DNA of 64,000 bases from Pseudomonadota bacterium (GCA_023404675.1 JAEYAW010000028.1:186001-250000); one strand, 5' to 3'. Positions 1 to 12,721 are shown, counted from the stretch's first letter. Numbers and translations: made by a program. Notes: a model not told the origin generated them from the sequence alone.

Positions 1-2729
1 CCTGCACCAGCGTCTTCAGCGGCACCGGATAGAGCTGCTCGACGCGCAGCAGGTAGACATCGTCCACGCCGCGCTTCTCGCGCTCCTCGTAGAGGTCGTA
101 ATAGACCTTGCCGGCGCTCACCACGACGCGGCGGATCTTGTCGTCCGGCACCAGCTTGATCGGCTGATCAGGCAATGTCTGCGCGTCGTCCTGCAGCACG
201 CGGTGGAAAGAGGTTCCGGCTTCGAGCTGGTCGAGCGACGACACCGCCCGCTTGTGGCGGAGCAGCGACTTCGGCGTCATCAGGATCAGCGGCTTGCGGA
301 TCTCGCGGCGCAGCTGGCGGCGGAGGATGTGGAAGTAGTTCGCAGGCGTCGTGCAGTTGGCGACCTGCATGTTGTCTTCCGCGCACATCTGCAGGAAGCG
401 TTCGAGGCGCGCCGAGGAATGCTCCGGCCCCTGCCCTTCATAGCCGTGCGGCAGCAGGCAGACGAGACCGGACAGGCGCAGCCACTTGCGCTCGCTCGAC
501 GAGATGAACTGGTCGAACACCACCTGCGCGCCGTTGGCGAAATCGCCGAACTGGGCTTCCCACATCACCAGCGTGCGCGGTTCGGCCAGCGAGTAGCCGT
601 ACTCGAAGCCGAGCACCGCCTCTTCCGAAAGCATGGAGTTGAGAACTTCGTAATGCCCCTGCTCGCCACCGAGATGATTGAACGGCGTGTAACGGCTCTC
701 GTCCTCCTGATCGAACAGCACGGAATGACGCTGCGAGAAGGTGCCGCGCTCGCTGTCCTGGCCGGAGAGGCGCACGTTGTTGCCTTCCTTGAGGATCGAA
801 CAGAACGCCAGCGCTTCCGCCGTCGCCCAGTCGATCCCGTTGCCGGAGTCGATGGCCTTGGCGCGGTTTTCGAGGAAACGCAGCACGGTGCGGTGCAGGC
901 GGAACCCTTCCGGCACCTTGGTGATCTTGTCGCCGATTGCCTTCAGCTCGGTGAGATCGACGCCGGTGACACCCCGGCGCGGCTCCTCTTCCTGCTCGGC
1001 GAGCTTCATGCCGGCCCACTTGCCGTCGAGCCAGTCGGCCTTGTTCGGCTTGTAGCTCGTGCCGGCTTCCAGCTCGGCATCGAGCCGCGATCGCCAGTCC
1101 GCCTTCAGCTTGTCGACCTCGCCTTCGCTGATGACGCCGTCGGCGACCAGACGCTTGGAGTAGATTTCCAGCGTGGTCGGATGGCCGGCGATCGCCTTGT
1201 ACATCAGCGGCTGCGTGAACGAGGGCTCATCGCCTTCGTTGTGGCCGTGACGGCGATAGCAGAACATGTCGATCACGACCGGCTTGTGGAACTTCTGCCG
1301 GAATTCGATCGCGATCTTGGCGGCGAACACCACCGCTTCCGGATCGTCGCCGTTCACGTGGAAGATCGGCGCGTCGATCATCTTCGCCACGTCCGACGGA
1401 TAGGGCGAGGAGCGCGAGTAGCGCGGATAGGTGGTGAAGCCGATCTGGTTGTTGACGATGAAGTGGATCGAGCCGCCGGTGCGGTAGCCCTTCAGGTCGG
1501 ACAGGCCGAAGCACTCGGCCACGACGCCCTGACCCGCGAAAGCCGCGTCGCCGTGCATCAGGAGCGGCAGCACCGAGGTGCGCTGGTCAGGGGGATCGCC
1601 GTGCTGGTCCTGCTTGGCGCGGACCTTGCCGAGCACCACCGGATCGACGATCTCCAGATGCGAGGGGTTGGCGGTCAGCGACAGGTGCACCTTGTTGCTG
1701 TCGAACTCGCGATCCGACGACGCGCCAAGGTGGTACTTCACGTCGCCCGACCCCTCGACCGAGTCGGGATTGGCGGAGCCGCCCTTGAACTCGTGGAACA
1801 GCGCGCGGTGCGGCTTGCCCATCACCTGGGTGAGGACGTTGAGGCGGCCGCGGTGGGGCATGCCGACCACGATTTCCTTCACGCCCAGATTGCCGCCACG
1901 CTTGATGATCTGCTCCAGCGCCGGGATCAGCGCCTCGCCGCCGTCAAGGCCGAAGCGCTTGGTGCCGGTGAACTTGAGGTCGCAGAACTTCTCGAAGCCC
2001 TCGGCCTCGATCAGCTTCATCAGGATCGCCCGGCGGCCTTCCGGCGTGAAGGAGATTTCCTTGTCCGGCCCCTCGATCCGCTCCTGAATCCAGCTCTTCT
2101 GCGCGCTGTTGGAGATGTGCATGAACTCGACGCCGAGCGTCTGGCAGTAGGTTCGCTCGCAGATCGCGACCATCTCGCGCAGCGTCGCGGTTTCAAGGCC
2201 GAGCACGCCGTCGATGAAAATCTTGCGATCCATGTCGGCATCGGTGAAGCCGTAGGTGCGCGGATCGAGCTCCTCGTGATCGCGCGCAGGCTCAAGGCCG
2301 AGCGGATCGAGCTTGGCATGGAAGTGGCCGCGCATCCGGTAGGCCCGGATCAGCATCAGCGCGCGCACCGAGTCGCGGGCCGCGCTCTGGATATCGGCGG
2401 CGGTGAGGTCCGCGCCCTTGGCCTGCCCCTTGGCGGCAAGCTTGGCGCTGACGGCCTTTTCCACCTGCGCCCAGTTGCCGTCGAGCGCGGAGGTCAGATC
2501 ATCCTGAGGCGCGATCGGCCAGTTCTTGCGGGCCCATGACGGCCCCTCGGCGTTGCGGGCGACATCCGCCGGCTGGTCCTTGAGGCTTTTGAAAAACTCG
2601 CCCCACTCGGGATCCACGGATGAGGGATCCTGTTCGTAGCGGGCGTAGATCTCGTCGATGTAAGTGGCGTTGGTGCCGTTCAGAAACGAGGTCAGTGCAA
2701 AAGCGGCGTTTGCATCCTGGCGAGACATT
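1..2729 (-). CDS. sucA: 2-oxoglutarate dehydrogenase E1 component (3' end beyond the window)
   Basis: Thiamine-diphosphate-dependent E1 subunit that decarboxylates 2-oxoglutarate and passes the succinyl group to the E2 lipoyl domain in the TCA cycle. About 909 codons are visible, starting at the ATG at 2729 (protein begins MSRQDANAAFALTSFLNGTN), which has the usual short N-terminal E2-binding region. The E1 core is clear: a GMPHRGRLNVL segment, HGDAAFAGQGVV, and a thiamine-site region RRHGHNEGDEPSF. The last part of the C-terminal domain lies beyond base 1. It follows mdh-sucC-sucD on the same strand but is separated from sucD by 290 bases and a strong terminator, so it probably has its own promoter. 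The E2 gene sucB would be expected just outside the left edge (inference). Confidence 0.97.
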
Positions 2730-2929
2730 GTTGGTCCTGATTGAGCTGTTGTCCCGGGGCCCAGCGGACGATGCCAGGCGGCCACGCTGCCGCGCGCCGG
2801 GAGTGAGCGGCGTCGCGCCACCCATACCCTAATTCGCTGAAAACTTCGCGTTCAAACGAACCAAGGATTGATTCAATTTTCAATTTTTAGCGAGGTCTCC
2901 AACCCCCTGCATCGGCTTGCTTATTCGCA

Positions 2930-2957
2930 AAAAAGCCCCGCCAGAGCGGGGCTTTTT
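2930..2957 (-). terminator. Rho-independent terminator after sucD
   Basis: A perfect 12-bp inverted repeat (arms 2930-2941 and 2946-2957, four-base loop CAGA) has an A-run on one side and a T-run on the other, so it can act in both directions. It lies 63 bases downstream of the sucD stop on the minus strand and upstream of sucA, and probably ends the mdh-sucCD transcript. Confidence 0.88.
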
Positions 2958-3019
2958 CTGTTGGCGCAACGCAGCAATGCGGCATCCGGCACTGCGGCGC
3001 GCGAGGCACCCATGCGGAA

Positions 3020-3910
3020 TTATTTAGTGCCCTTGAGCAACTCGACAAGGGTGGTCCCGAGCCGGGCCGGCGACGGCGACACGATAATGCCGGCGGCCTC
3101 CATGGCCGCGATCTTCGATTCGGCGTCGCCCTTGCCGCCGGAGACGATGGCGCCGGCATGGCCCATGCGGCGGCCCGGAGGGGCCGTGCGGCCGGCGATG
3201 AAACCGACCATCGGCTTCTTGCGGCCGCGCTTGGCCTCGTCCTTGAGGAACTGGGCCGCGTCTTCTTCGGCCGACCCGCCGATCTCGCCGATCATGATGA
3301 TCGAGGTGGTCTTGTCGTCGGCCAGGAACATCTCCAGCACGTCGATGAACTCGGTTCCCTTCACCGGATCGCCGCCGATGCCCACCGCCGAGGTCTGGCC
3401 GAGACCCGCCTGGGTGGTCTGGAACACCGCCTCATAGGTCAGCGTGCCGGAGCGCGACACGATGCCGACATTGCCGGGCTTGAAGATGTTGGCCGGCATG
3501 ATGCCGATCTTGGATTCGCCGGCGGTCACGACACCCGGGCAGTTCGGCCCGATCAGGCGCGACTTGGAGCCGGAGAGCGAGCGCTTCACCTTCACCATGT
3601 CGAGCACCGGAATGCCCTCGGTGATGCAGACGATCAGCGGGATTTCCGCGTCGATCGCCTCGCAGATGGCGTCCGCAGCGCCCGGCGGCGGAACGTAGAT
3701 CACGCTGGCGTCGGCGCCGGTCTTCTCCTTCGCCTCGCGCACGGTGTCGAACACCGGCAGGCCGAGGTGGGTCGAGCCGCCTTTGCCCGGCGAGGTGCCG
3801 CCGACCATCTTGGTGCCGTAGGCGATCGCGGCCTCGGAATGGAAGGTGCCGTTCTTGCCGGTGAAACCCTGGGTGATGACCTTGGTGTTCTTGTCGATGA
3901 GGACGGACAT
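3020..3910 (-). CDS. sucD: succinyl-CoA synthetase, alpha subunit
   Basis: ADP/GDP-forming succinate-CoA ligase alpha subunit, 296 aa, the usual length. The N-terminal CoA-binding Rossmann fold begins [20 protein letters not shown]. The phosphorylated histidine lies in the [12 protein letters not shown] segment near residue 250, and the ligase signature SRSGTLTYE lies near residue 153. It makes succinate and nucleoside triphosphate from succinyl-CoA in complex with SucC. It starts 4 bases after the sucC stop, with a GGGAG Shine-Dalgarno sequence inside the end of sucC, so the two are translationally linked. Confidence 0.98.
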   Translation of the reverse strand: MSVLIDKNTKVITQGFTGKNGTFHSEAAIAYGTKMVGGTSPGKGGSTHLGLPVFDTVREAKEKTGADASVIYVPPPGAADAICEAIDAEIPLIVCITEGIPVLDMVKVKRSLSGSKSRLIGPNCPGVVTAGESKIGIMPANIFKPGNVGIVSRSGTLTYEAVFQTTQAGLGQTSAVGIGGDPVKGTEFIDVLEMFLADDKTTSIIMIGEIGGSAEEDAAQFLKDEAKRGRKKPMVGFIAGRTAPPGRRMGHAGAIVSGGKGDAESKIAAMEAAGIIVSPSPARLGTTLVELLKGTK

Positions 3911-3914
3911 CGCT

Positions 3915-5111
<1,197 letters not shown>

Positions 5112-5150
5112 CGTCGTGAAGCCTCAAACTCTTTTGCGCCCACATGCGAA

Positions 5151-5174
5151 AAGGGCCCGGCGACCCGAGCCCTT
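5151..5174 (-). terminator. weak hairpin between mdh and sucC
   Basis: Arms 5151-5156 and 5169-5174 pair perfectly. One mismatch and three further inner pairs close a CGAC loop, and four T follow on the minus strand. It could be a partial terminator that lowers sucCD expression relative to mdh. The short T-run makes this tentative. Confidence 0.4.
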
Positions 5175-5189
5175 CTGCACCCCTTAAAA

Positions 5190-6251
<1,062 letters not shown>

Positions 6252-6305
6252 TCAAGTCGCCGCACGTCCGCGTCAGCGCCGGACCAGCCATGCCGGGCCG
6301 CGAGG

Positions 6306-7484
6306 TCAGGTCTCGGCCAGCCCCGTCGAGGTACCGCTGGCCACCGAATCCGGGCTCCGGCCGTGGGGCAGCGCCAGATAGGACTCCGAGCCCATTTCCG
6401 TCAGGCGCGAGACTGTGCGTGCAAATTCAAAGGCTTCCGTGCCGTCATCGGCCAGATAGATCCGCGCCGGCTCGGCGGACGCCGAGGCCATCAGCTTCAC
6501 GCCGTTGTCGTAGAGCGTATCGATCAGGGCGATGAAGCGTTTGGCCGCATTCCGGTTGGCGTACTCCATCATCGGAACATGGTCGAGCACCAGCATATGG
6601 TAGTCATGGGCCAGCCGCAGGTAATCGGAGGCGCCCAGCGGCTTCTCGCACAGATCGGCGAAGGACATTCGCGCGATGCCGTTGGCGGCGTGCGGAACAT
6701 GCAGAATCCGGCCCTTCACATGCAGGTCGACGGGCTCGCCCGCACCCCCCGCCATCCGCGCGAAGGCCTGGTCCAGCGCCCGCGTCGCCTCGGCATCGTC
6801 CGGCACCAGCCACATGCGCTGGCCGGCCAGCTTCTCCATGCGGAAATCTGTGCGGGAGTCCAAGCGTACCACCTCCATCCGCGCCTTGATGCCGGCGATG
6901 AAGGGCAAGAACAACGCCCGGTTGAGGCCGCCCCGATAGAGATCGTCCGGCGCGACGTTCGAAGTCGCCACCACCACCGTTCCCAGCTCGAACAGCCGCT
7001 CGAACAGCCGCCCGAGGATCATGGCGTCGGCGATATCGGTGACGTGAAATTCGTCGAAGCACAGCAGCCACGCCTCGTCGAAGATCGAGCGGGCGGCCAG
7101 ATGCACCGGATCGGTATCCGAAATCTCGCCGCTCGCGATCTTCTTGCGGAAACCGTGAATCCGCTCGTGGGTGTCGGCCATGAACTCGTGGAAATGCGCC
7201 CGCCGCTTCTCCTTCACGGGACTGGTCTTGAAGAACAGGTCCATCAGCATGGTCTTGCCGCGGCCGACCTCGCCGTGGACGTAGAGGCCGCGCGGCGGCT
7301 CCGACTTGCTGCCCGAGAACAGCCGGCCGAGCAGACCGTTCTTGCGCTGGGGACGATAGTCCACGAGGCGCTCGTCCAGCACCGCCAGCAGCTCGACGGC
7401 GCGCGCCTGCGCGGCGTCCGCCTCGATGGCGCCGGAGGAGATCAGTGACTGATAAGAGGAACGAAGGGAGGAAGACGCAGCCAT
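6306..7484 (-). CDS. zapE: cell division protein ZapE (AFG1-like ATPase)
   Basis: P-loop ATPase of the AFG1/ZapE family, 392 aa. Walker A is GEVGRGKTM near residue 73 and Walker B is LLCFDEFHVTD near residue 140, followed by a sensor-like VATSNVAPDDLY. In E. coli ZapE associates with the Z ring under stress; the mitochondrial homologue AFG1 acts in complex IV quality control. Upstream location next to mdh is common in alphaproteobacteria. Start at 7484 is the only good ATG before the conserved fold. Confidence 0.93.
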   Translation of the reverse strand: MAASSSLRSSYQSLISSGAIEADAAQARAVELLAVLDERLVDYRPQRKNGLLGRLFSGSKSEPPRGLYVHGEVGRGKTMLMDLFFKTSPVKEKRRAHFHEFMADTHERIHGFRKKIASGEISDTDPVHLAARSIFDEAWLLCFDEFHVTDIADAMILGRLFERLFELGTVVVATSNVAPDDLYRGGLNRALFLPFIAGIKARMEVVRLDSRTDFRMEKLAGQRMWLVPDDAEATRALDQAFARMAGGAGEPVDLHVKGRILHVPHAANGIARMSFADLCEKPLGASDYLRLAHDYHMLVLDHVPMMEYANRNAAKRFIALIDTLYDNGVKLMASASAEPARIYLADDGTEAFEFARTVSRLTEMGSESYLALPHGRSPDSVASGTSTGLAET

Positions 7485-7735
7485 GGCCGCCTTAACGCAT
7501 CACCGCGCAGGAAAAATCAAGTCGCTCTCGGCGCAGGCGATGTATCTCCCACGCGGGCGGCATGCCAGCCCGATGCATAAAAGACGTTGCCGGCCGTGGC
7601 CGGCGTCGCCGTTCGAAGAACGGCGTTCTCAAAAACGCTCAAGACCGGGCCGTCCTGCCCGGACTCTGCGCCGCGTCCCTGCGCGAGGTCCCTGCCTTCG
7701 CGGGGACGATAGAAACGATCGATCTGCGCAGCCTC
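7485..7735. other. intergenic, with a half-copy of a palindromic repeat
   Basis: No credible coding region. Around 7687-7710 lies one arm (core CCTTCGCGGGGACGAT) of the palindromic repeat seen in full at 63400-63533, which suggests a decayed intergenic repeat element. A promoter for zapE is expected here on the minus strand, but none is obvious. Confidence 0.5.
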
Positions 7736-8272
7736 TCACGCGCTCAGCGCGTAGGAATCTTCCACCAGATACGGTCCGCCGCCGACGGAATCGCGCGAGG
7801 AAAACAGCACGAAGCGCGAAGCGGTGAAGGTCCGGCGCGGAAAGTAGCCGCGGATCGACAGATAGTCGGCCACGTCCCGGCTCGATGCGTGGCGCAATCG
7901 CGCCAGCGTCACGTGCGGCGTGAATTTCCGCCCCTCGGGCTGAAGCCCGACGCGCTGGATCAGCCGCTCGACCTCGGCCTGCAGATCCATCAGCGGCCGG
8001 CTCGGCGCGACGGACGCGACCACCGCGCGCGGCTGCTTTCCCCCGAATGTCGTCAGCCCCTGCAGCTCGACGTCGAATGGACGGCGATTGACGCGGATCA
8101 GGGTGTCCGCAATCTCATTGGCGGACATCATGTCGATGTCGCCGATGAAGCGTAGCGTCACGTGATAGTTTTCGGGATCAATCCAGCGCGCTCCGGGCAA
8201 ACCGCCACGGAGGCTGGCCAGGGAGTGGCCGATATCGGCTGGAATCTCCAGCCCGGCGAACAAACGCGGCAT
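7736..8272 (-). CDS. thpR: RNA 2',3'-cyclic phosphodiesterase (2'-5' RNA ligase family)
   Basis: 2H-phosphoesterase, 178 aa. The two catalytic HxTx motifs are visible as YHVTLRFIG near residue 37 and PHVTLARLR near residue 121, as expected for ThpR/LigT. The family opens 2',3'-cyclic phosphates on RNA ends in the cytoplasm; the physiological substrate is usually unknown. It starts at the ATG at 8272 and stands alone on the minus strand between zapE and an esterase gene. Confidence 0.93.
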   Translation of the reverse strand: MPRLFAGLEIPADIGHSLASLRGGLPGARWIDPENYHVTLRFIGDIDMMSANEIADTLIRVNRRPFDVELQGLTTFGGKQPRAVVASVAPSRPLMDLQAEVERLIQRVGLQPEGRKFTPHVTLARLRHASSRDVADYLSIRGYFPRRTFTASRFVLFSSRDSVGGGPYLVEDSYALSA

Positions 8273-8299
8273 CGCAGGATCCTCCGATGCTGATGTTCC

Positions 8300-8315
8300 G
8301 GTGACGAATCACCGA
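8300..8315. other. small stable hairpin between thpR and the esterase gene
   Basis: Six-base arms CGGTGA/TCACCG close a CGAA loop, and five T follow 6 bases later on the plus strand. No plus-strand gene ends here, and on the minus strand there is no T-run, so a terminator role for the upstream esterase gene is uncertain. Confidence 0.3.
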
Positions 8316-8425
8316 TGTCTTTTTGTACAGCAGGACGATTACACTGCGAAGCTGCGCGATTGTGACATCCAAAGTTTGTGCAAAACCCGACTCGAAAATC
8401 GGCAGTCGCGCGAGACCGTCCCGCT

Positions 8426-9151
8426 TCAGTTGGATTTGGATTGCGGCTGGCCAGCCTCGGCCACCAGCTTTGAATCGCGCAGGAACGCCTCGACCGTCGG
8501 CGTGATGTTCTTCACGATCGTGCTCACGCCCTCGGCGGTCGGATGAATGCCATCCGGCTTGTTGAGCCTGGCGTCGCCCGCCACGCCCTCCAGAAAGAAC
8601 GGATACAGCGGAACGTTGTATTTCTTGGCCAGCTCCGGATAGATCGCGTTGAACTTCGCCGCGTAATCCGGCCCGTAATTTCCGATCGCATACATGCCGG
8701 CGAGCATCACCTTGATGCCGCTGGTCTGCAGCCGCGTGATGATGTCCTCAAGCGCGGCGCGCGTGATCGCGGGATCGATGCCGCGCAGCGCATCGTTCGC
8801 GCCGAGTTCGACGATCACCGCCTGCGTGTCCGGCGGCACCGACCATTCCAGCCGGTCGCGACCGCCCGAGGAGGTGTCGCCCGACACCCCGGCATTGGCG
8901 ACGACGGTATCGATGCCACGCTCCCTCAGGGCGCGCTGCAACTGTGCCGGAAAACCGTCCTTGTAGAGCAGCTCATGGCCTGCGGTGAGCGAATCGCCCA
9001 GCGCCACGATGCGGATCGGCCCGCCCTCGCGGACCAGCGCGGGTTCGGCCCTCAATTCCGTCATCATTTGCGACATGAGAAGCATGGTCACGACAAATAG
9101 ACCGGCCGCGCTCTCGAACCCACGCCGAAAACTCCCATATGACCGAACCAT
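8426..9151 (-). CDS. periplasmic GDSL arylesterase / lysophospholipase (TesA-like)
   Basis: SGNH-hydrolase of 241 aa from the ATG at 9151. An arginine-containing n-region and a hydrophobic stretch (FVVTMLLMSQMM) form a signal peptide. The four family blocks are present: ALGDSLTAG (Ser), NAGVSGDTS (Gly), LGANDALRG (Asn) and DGIHPTAEG (catalytic Asp and His). It hydrolyses short acyl esters in the periplasm. It is divergent from an ABC pair of the YbbA/YbbP type, the same neighbourhood as E. coli tesA/ybbA/ybbP. In-frame ATGs further upstream would extend it to 9220 and run deeper into the ABC gene. The chosen start already overlaps the first ATG of that gene. Confidence 0.9.
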   Translation of the reverse strand: MVRSYGSFRRGFESAAGLFVVTMLLMSQMMTELRAEPALVREGGPIRIVALGDSLTAGHELLYKDGFPAQLQRALRERGIDTVVANAGVSGDTSSGGRDRLEWSVPPDTQAVIVELGANDALRGIDPAITRAALEDIITRLQTSGIKVMLAGMYAIGNYGPDYAAKFNAIYPELAKKYNVPLYPFFLEGVAGDARLNKPDGIHPTAEGVSTIVKNITPTVEAFLRDSKLVAEAGQPQSKSN

Positions 9152-9896
9152 GAACAGTCCCATCGCAGCAGTGTCGCCGTCCGTCACGGCAACGTCATCC
9201 GTGACAATCTCGGGCATCAATCTATGGCTGGGTCAAGGCGCTGCCAGGGTGCATATCCTTAAAGATGTGTCACTATCGGTCGCGAAGGGCGAAGCGCTCG
9301 GCCTGATCGGTCCATCGGGCTCGGGCAAATCGACGCTGCTGATGGTAATGGCGGGACTGGAACGCGCCGACAGCGGCACGGTGAAAGTCGGCGGGACAGA
9401 CTTCGCCACGCTCTCCGAGGACGATCTCGCGCGCTTTCGCGGCCGGCAGATCGGCATCGTGTTCCAGTCTTTTCATCTCATTCCGACCATGACGGCGCTC
9501 GAAAACGTTGCCGTCCCGCTCGAACTCGCGGGCGCAACCGATGCCTTCGCCCGCGCCGAGCAAGAACTGACGGCGGTCGGGCTTGGCGCGCGGCTGCATC
9601 ACTATCCCTCGCAGCTCTCCGGCGGCGAGCAGCAGCGCGTGGCGCTGGCGCGCGCGCTCGCCCCCGATCCCGCGATCCTCGTCGCCGACGAGCCGACCGG
9701 CAATCTCGACGAGACCACCGGGCGGCAGATCATGGACCTGATGTTCACCAAGCACAGGGAGCGCGGCATGACGCTGGTGCTCGTCACCCACGATTCCACG
9801 CTGGCGGCGCGGTGCGACCGCGTGGTGCGCCTGCGCTCGGGCCGGATCGATGACGGCGCGGCCACGGATTCCACGACAGAGGCGGTCGCTTCATGA
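9150..9896 (+). CDS. ABC transporter ATP-binding protein, YbbA/LolD type
   Basis: ATPase subunit, 248 aa from the ATG at 9150. Walker A is GPSGSGKST near residue 56, the signature is LSGGEQQRVALARAL, Walker B/D-loop is ILVADEPTGNLDE, and the H-switch is VLVTHD. The MacB/LolD-type signature fits export or lipoprotein-related systems with FtsX-like permeases. The next gene is exactly such a permease and overlaps by four bases (ATGA). The fold begins only about 17 residues in, so a GTG near 9200 is an alternative start that would free space for a promoter toward the divergent esterase gene. Confidence 0.93.
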   Translation: MNSPIAAVSPSVTATSSVTISGINLWLGQGAARVHILKDVSLSVAKGEALGLIGPSGSGKSTLLMVMAGLERADSGTVKVGGTDFATLSEDDLARFRGRQIGIVFQSFHLIPTMTALENVAVPLELAGATDAFARAEQELTAVGLGARLHHYPSQLSGGEQQRVALARALAPDPAILVADEPTGNLDETTGRQIMDLMFTKHRERGMTLVLVTHDSTLAARCDRVVRLRSGRIDDGAATDSTTEAVAS

Positions 9897-12478
9897 CGGC
9901 CATTGCCGATCGCGCCCCGGCCCACACGCCGTCGCGTCGCCTGCGCTTTCTTCCGATGCGCTATGCGCTGCGCGAACTGCGCGGCGGGCTCTCGGGCTTT
10001 CGCGTCTTCATTGCCTGCATCGCGCTCGGCGTGATGGCGATCGCCGGCGTCGGCGCGGTCGCCTCCAGCCTCGGGGACGGCATCACCCGCGAGGGACGCA
10101 CGCTGCTGGGCGGCGACATCGCCTTCTCGCTGATCCAGCGCGAGGCGACTGCGCCGGAGCGCGCCTTCCTGCAATCGCGCGGCGAGGTTTCGCTCGCCGC
10201 CACGCTGCGCTCGATGGCGCGCGGCGGACCGAAGGACGACTTCGCCACCGTCGAGATCAAGGCGGTCGATGGCCGCTATCCCCTGATCGGCGCGCCGGCG
10301 TTCGACCCGCAGATGCCGGTCGCGGATGCGCTCGCGCAACGCGACGGCGCGTTCGGCGCGGCGGCCGATCCGGTGCTGATGGCGCGGCTCGACCTCAAGG
10401 CCGGCGATACCCTGAAGGTGGGCGAGGCCGCCTTCGTCATCCGCACCACGCTCAAGAGCGAACCGGACAAGCTGAGCGGCGGCATCGGCTTCGGCCCGCG
10501 CCTGCTGATCTCGGAGGACGGCCTGCGCGCCACCGGCCTGCTGCAGCCGGGCACGCTGGTGCGCTGGACCTATCGGCTGCGCCTGCCCGACGCCGCATCC
10601 GGCGACAGCGCCACTGCCGCCCTCGAAGAGGAGGCGCGTGCGGCGCTGCCGAATGCCGGCTGGGAGATCCGCAGCCGCAGCAACGCCTCGCCGCAGCTTG
10701 AGCGCAACATCACCCGGTTCTCGCAGTTCCTGACGCTGGTCGGCCTCGCGGCGCTGCTGGTGGGCGGCGTCGGCGTTGCCAACGCGATCAAGAGCCATCT
10801 GGACCGGCGCGCCGACACCATCGCCACGCTCAAGGCCGTCGGCGCGACCAGCGGCGATATCTTCGCAACCTATCTCACGCAGGTCGTGCTGATCGCGCTG
10901 GTCGGCGCGCTGATCGGCGCGGCGGCGGGCGCAGCCATTCCCTATCTCATCGTCGCGCTCGCGGGACATCTGCTCCCGCTGCCGATCGAGGCCACGCTGC
11001 ATCCCGGCGGCCTCGCCCTGTCGGTCCTGTATGGCGTGCTGACCGCGCTGGCCTTCGGCCTGTGGCCGCTCGGCCGCGTGGACGAGGTGCCGGTCGCGGC
11101 GCTGTTCCGCGATGCCGCCACCGGCGGGCGTCGCTGGCCGCGCACGCGCTATCTGATCCTGATGGCCGCAACCATCGCGCTCCTCATCGCACTGGCCGTC
11201 GGCCTCGCCTACGACCGGCGCGTCGCCGCGATCTTCGTCGCCTCCGCCGCCGCCGTGCTGGTGGTGCTTCGGCTGGTGGCGGCTGGGCTGATGCGGCTCG
11301 CCGCGCGCCTGCCCCGCGCGCGCCAGACCCTGCTGCGGCTCGCGGTCGCCAACATTCACCGCCCCGGCGCGCTGACCCCGTCGGTCGTGCTGTCGCTCGG
11401 CCTTGGGCTCTCGGTGCTGGTCACGATCACCCAGATCGACGGAAACCTGCGCCGCCAGTTCGCGGCGGCGCTGCCGGACCGTGCGCCGAGCTTCTACTTC
11501 CTCGACATTCCGGCCAACAGCGCGGACGCTTTCACGACCTATCTGAGACAGCAGGTGCCGGACGGGACGATCGAGCGGGTGCCGATGCTGCGCGGGCGCA
11601 TCGTCGCCGCGAAGGGCGTCCCGGCGGAGGAACTCAAGCCGACGCCGGACGCCGAATGGGTGCTGCAGAGCGACCGCGGGATCAGTTACACCGACACGAT
11701 CCCGAAAGGCTCGCGGGTCGTCGAAGGAACATGGTGGGGCGAGGACGCCGCCGGACCGCCGCAGGTCTCCATGGAGAAACGGATCGCCGACGGCCTCGGC
11801 CTGAGGGTCGGCGACGACATCACGGTGAATGTGCTCGGCCGCAACATCAGCGCACGCATCACCAACCTGCGGACGGTGGACTGGCAGAGTCTCGGCATCA
11901 ACTTCGTGCTGGTGTTCACGCCGAACACCTTTCGCGGCGCGCCGCACACCCACATCGCCACCCTGACCGAGGCCAACCCGACCGACGCCGGGGACGCCGC
12001 CATCATCCGCGAGGTGGCCGGCCGCTACCCGATGGTCACCAGCATCCGGGTGCGGGAGGCGCTCGATACGGTCGGCGCGGTGGTCAACAACCTGATTCTG
12101 GCCATGCGCGGCGCGAGCCTCATCACCCTCGTCGCCGCGCTTCTGGTGCTGGGCGGGGCGCTGGCCGCCGGCCACCGCCAGCGGGTCTACGACGCGGTGA
12201 TCCTCAAGACGCTCGGCGCGACCCGCCTGCGGCTGGTGGGAGCCTATGCGCTGGAATATCTGCTGATCGGTCTGGCGACCGCCGTGGTCGGCATCCTCGC
12301 CGGCTCGGTCGCGGCGTGGCTGATCGTCACGCGCCTGATGATGCTGAGCTTCGTCTGGCAGGGGGCAAGCGCGCTGGCGGTGGCCGCCGCGGCCCTTGTC
12401 GTGACGGTCGGACTGGGCCTTGCCGGAACATGGACCGCTCTTAACCAAAAGCCTGCCAGAATCCTCCGGTCGTTATGA
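9893..12478 (+). CDS. ABC transporter permease, FtsX-like (YbbP type)
   Basis: Large permease, 861 aa, with duplicated FtsX/MacB-type architecture. A first membrane segment near residue 35 is followed by a periplasmic domain. Membrane clusters lie near residues 280-400 (TLVGLAALLVGGVGVANAI) and 420-520, a second periplasmic domain follows, and a last three-helix cluster starts near residue 740. It overlaps the upstream ATPase by four bases and works with it. Substrate unknown; related systems move lipids or lipoproteins, or act mechanically with the neighbouring esterase (inference from conserved synteny with tesA). Confidence 0.93.
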   Translation: MTAIADRAPAHTPSRRLRFLPMRYALRELRGGLSGFRVFIACIALGVMAIAGVGAVASSLGDGITREGRTLLGGDIAFSLIQREATAPERAFLQSRGEVSLAATLRSMARGGPKDDFATVEIKAVDGRYPLIGAPAFDPQMPVADALAQRDGAFGAAADPVLMARLDLKAGDTLKVGEAAFVIRTTLKSEPDKLSGGIGFGPRLLISEDGLRATGLLQPGTLVRWTYRLRLPDAASGDSATAALEEEARAALPNAGWEIRSRSNASPQLERNITRFSQFLTLVGLAALLVGGVGVANAIKSHLDRRADTIATLKAVGATSGDIFATYLTQVVLIALVGALIGAAAGAAIPYLIVALAGHLLPLPIEATLHPGGLALSVLYGVLTALAFGLWPLGRVDEVPVAALFRDAATGGRRWPRTRYLILMAATIALLIALAVGLAYDRRVAAIFVASAAAVLVVLRLVAAGLMRLAARLPRARQTLLRLAVANIHRPGALTPSVVLSLGLGLSVLVTITQIDGNLRRQFAAALPDRAPSFYFLDIPANSADAFTTYLRQQVPDGTIERVPMLRGRIVAAKGVPAEELKPTPDAEWVLQSDRGISYTDTIPKGSRVVEGTWWGEDAAGPPQVSMEKRIADGLGLRVGDDITVNVLGRNISARITNLRTVDWQSLGINFVLVFTPNTFRGAPHTHIATLTEANPTDAGDAAIIREVAGRYPMVTSIRVREALDTVGAVVNNLILAMRGASLITLVAALLVLGGALAAGHRQRVYDAVILKTLGATRLRLVGAYALEYLLIGLATAVVGILAGSVAAWLIVTRLMMLSFVWQGASALAVAAAALVVTVGLGLAGTWTALNQKPARILRSL

Positions 12479-12721
12479 CAAAATGTAGCATCGCCAAGGG
12501 GTTTTTGCGACATTCAGCCGCGCGTGGAAGCTTGCAGCAGATGTGTTAGCCTCCCACATGCCAGCTTGGGTCAAAGCCCGGCAGCATCGACGCCGAAGTC
12601 AGGCTGACGCCGCAGTCCTTGCGCGCTCAGTATGGCGAGGCGGCAGCTCCGGGGTTTGGGAACGAATTCGAACCGGCGTCGTGCGCCCCTGACGGTCGCC
12701 GGTCAACATAGGGTTTCGACA

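Noticed and set aside
203..2539. 778-codon open frame on the plus strand
   Set aside because: It is the mirror of sucA on the other strand; high G+C opens long antisense frames. It has no family sequence, whereas the minus strand encodes an intact E1 enzyme.
9602..12448. 948-codon minus-strand frame under the ABC permease
   Set aside because: Shadow of the FtsX-like permease. Composition is Arg/Gln/His rich with no domain.
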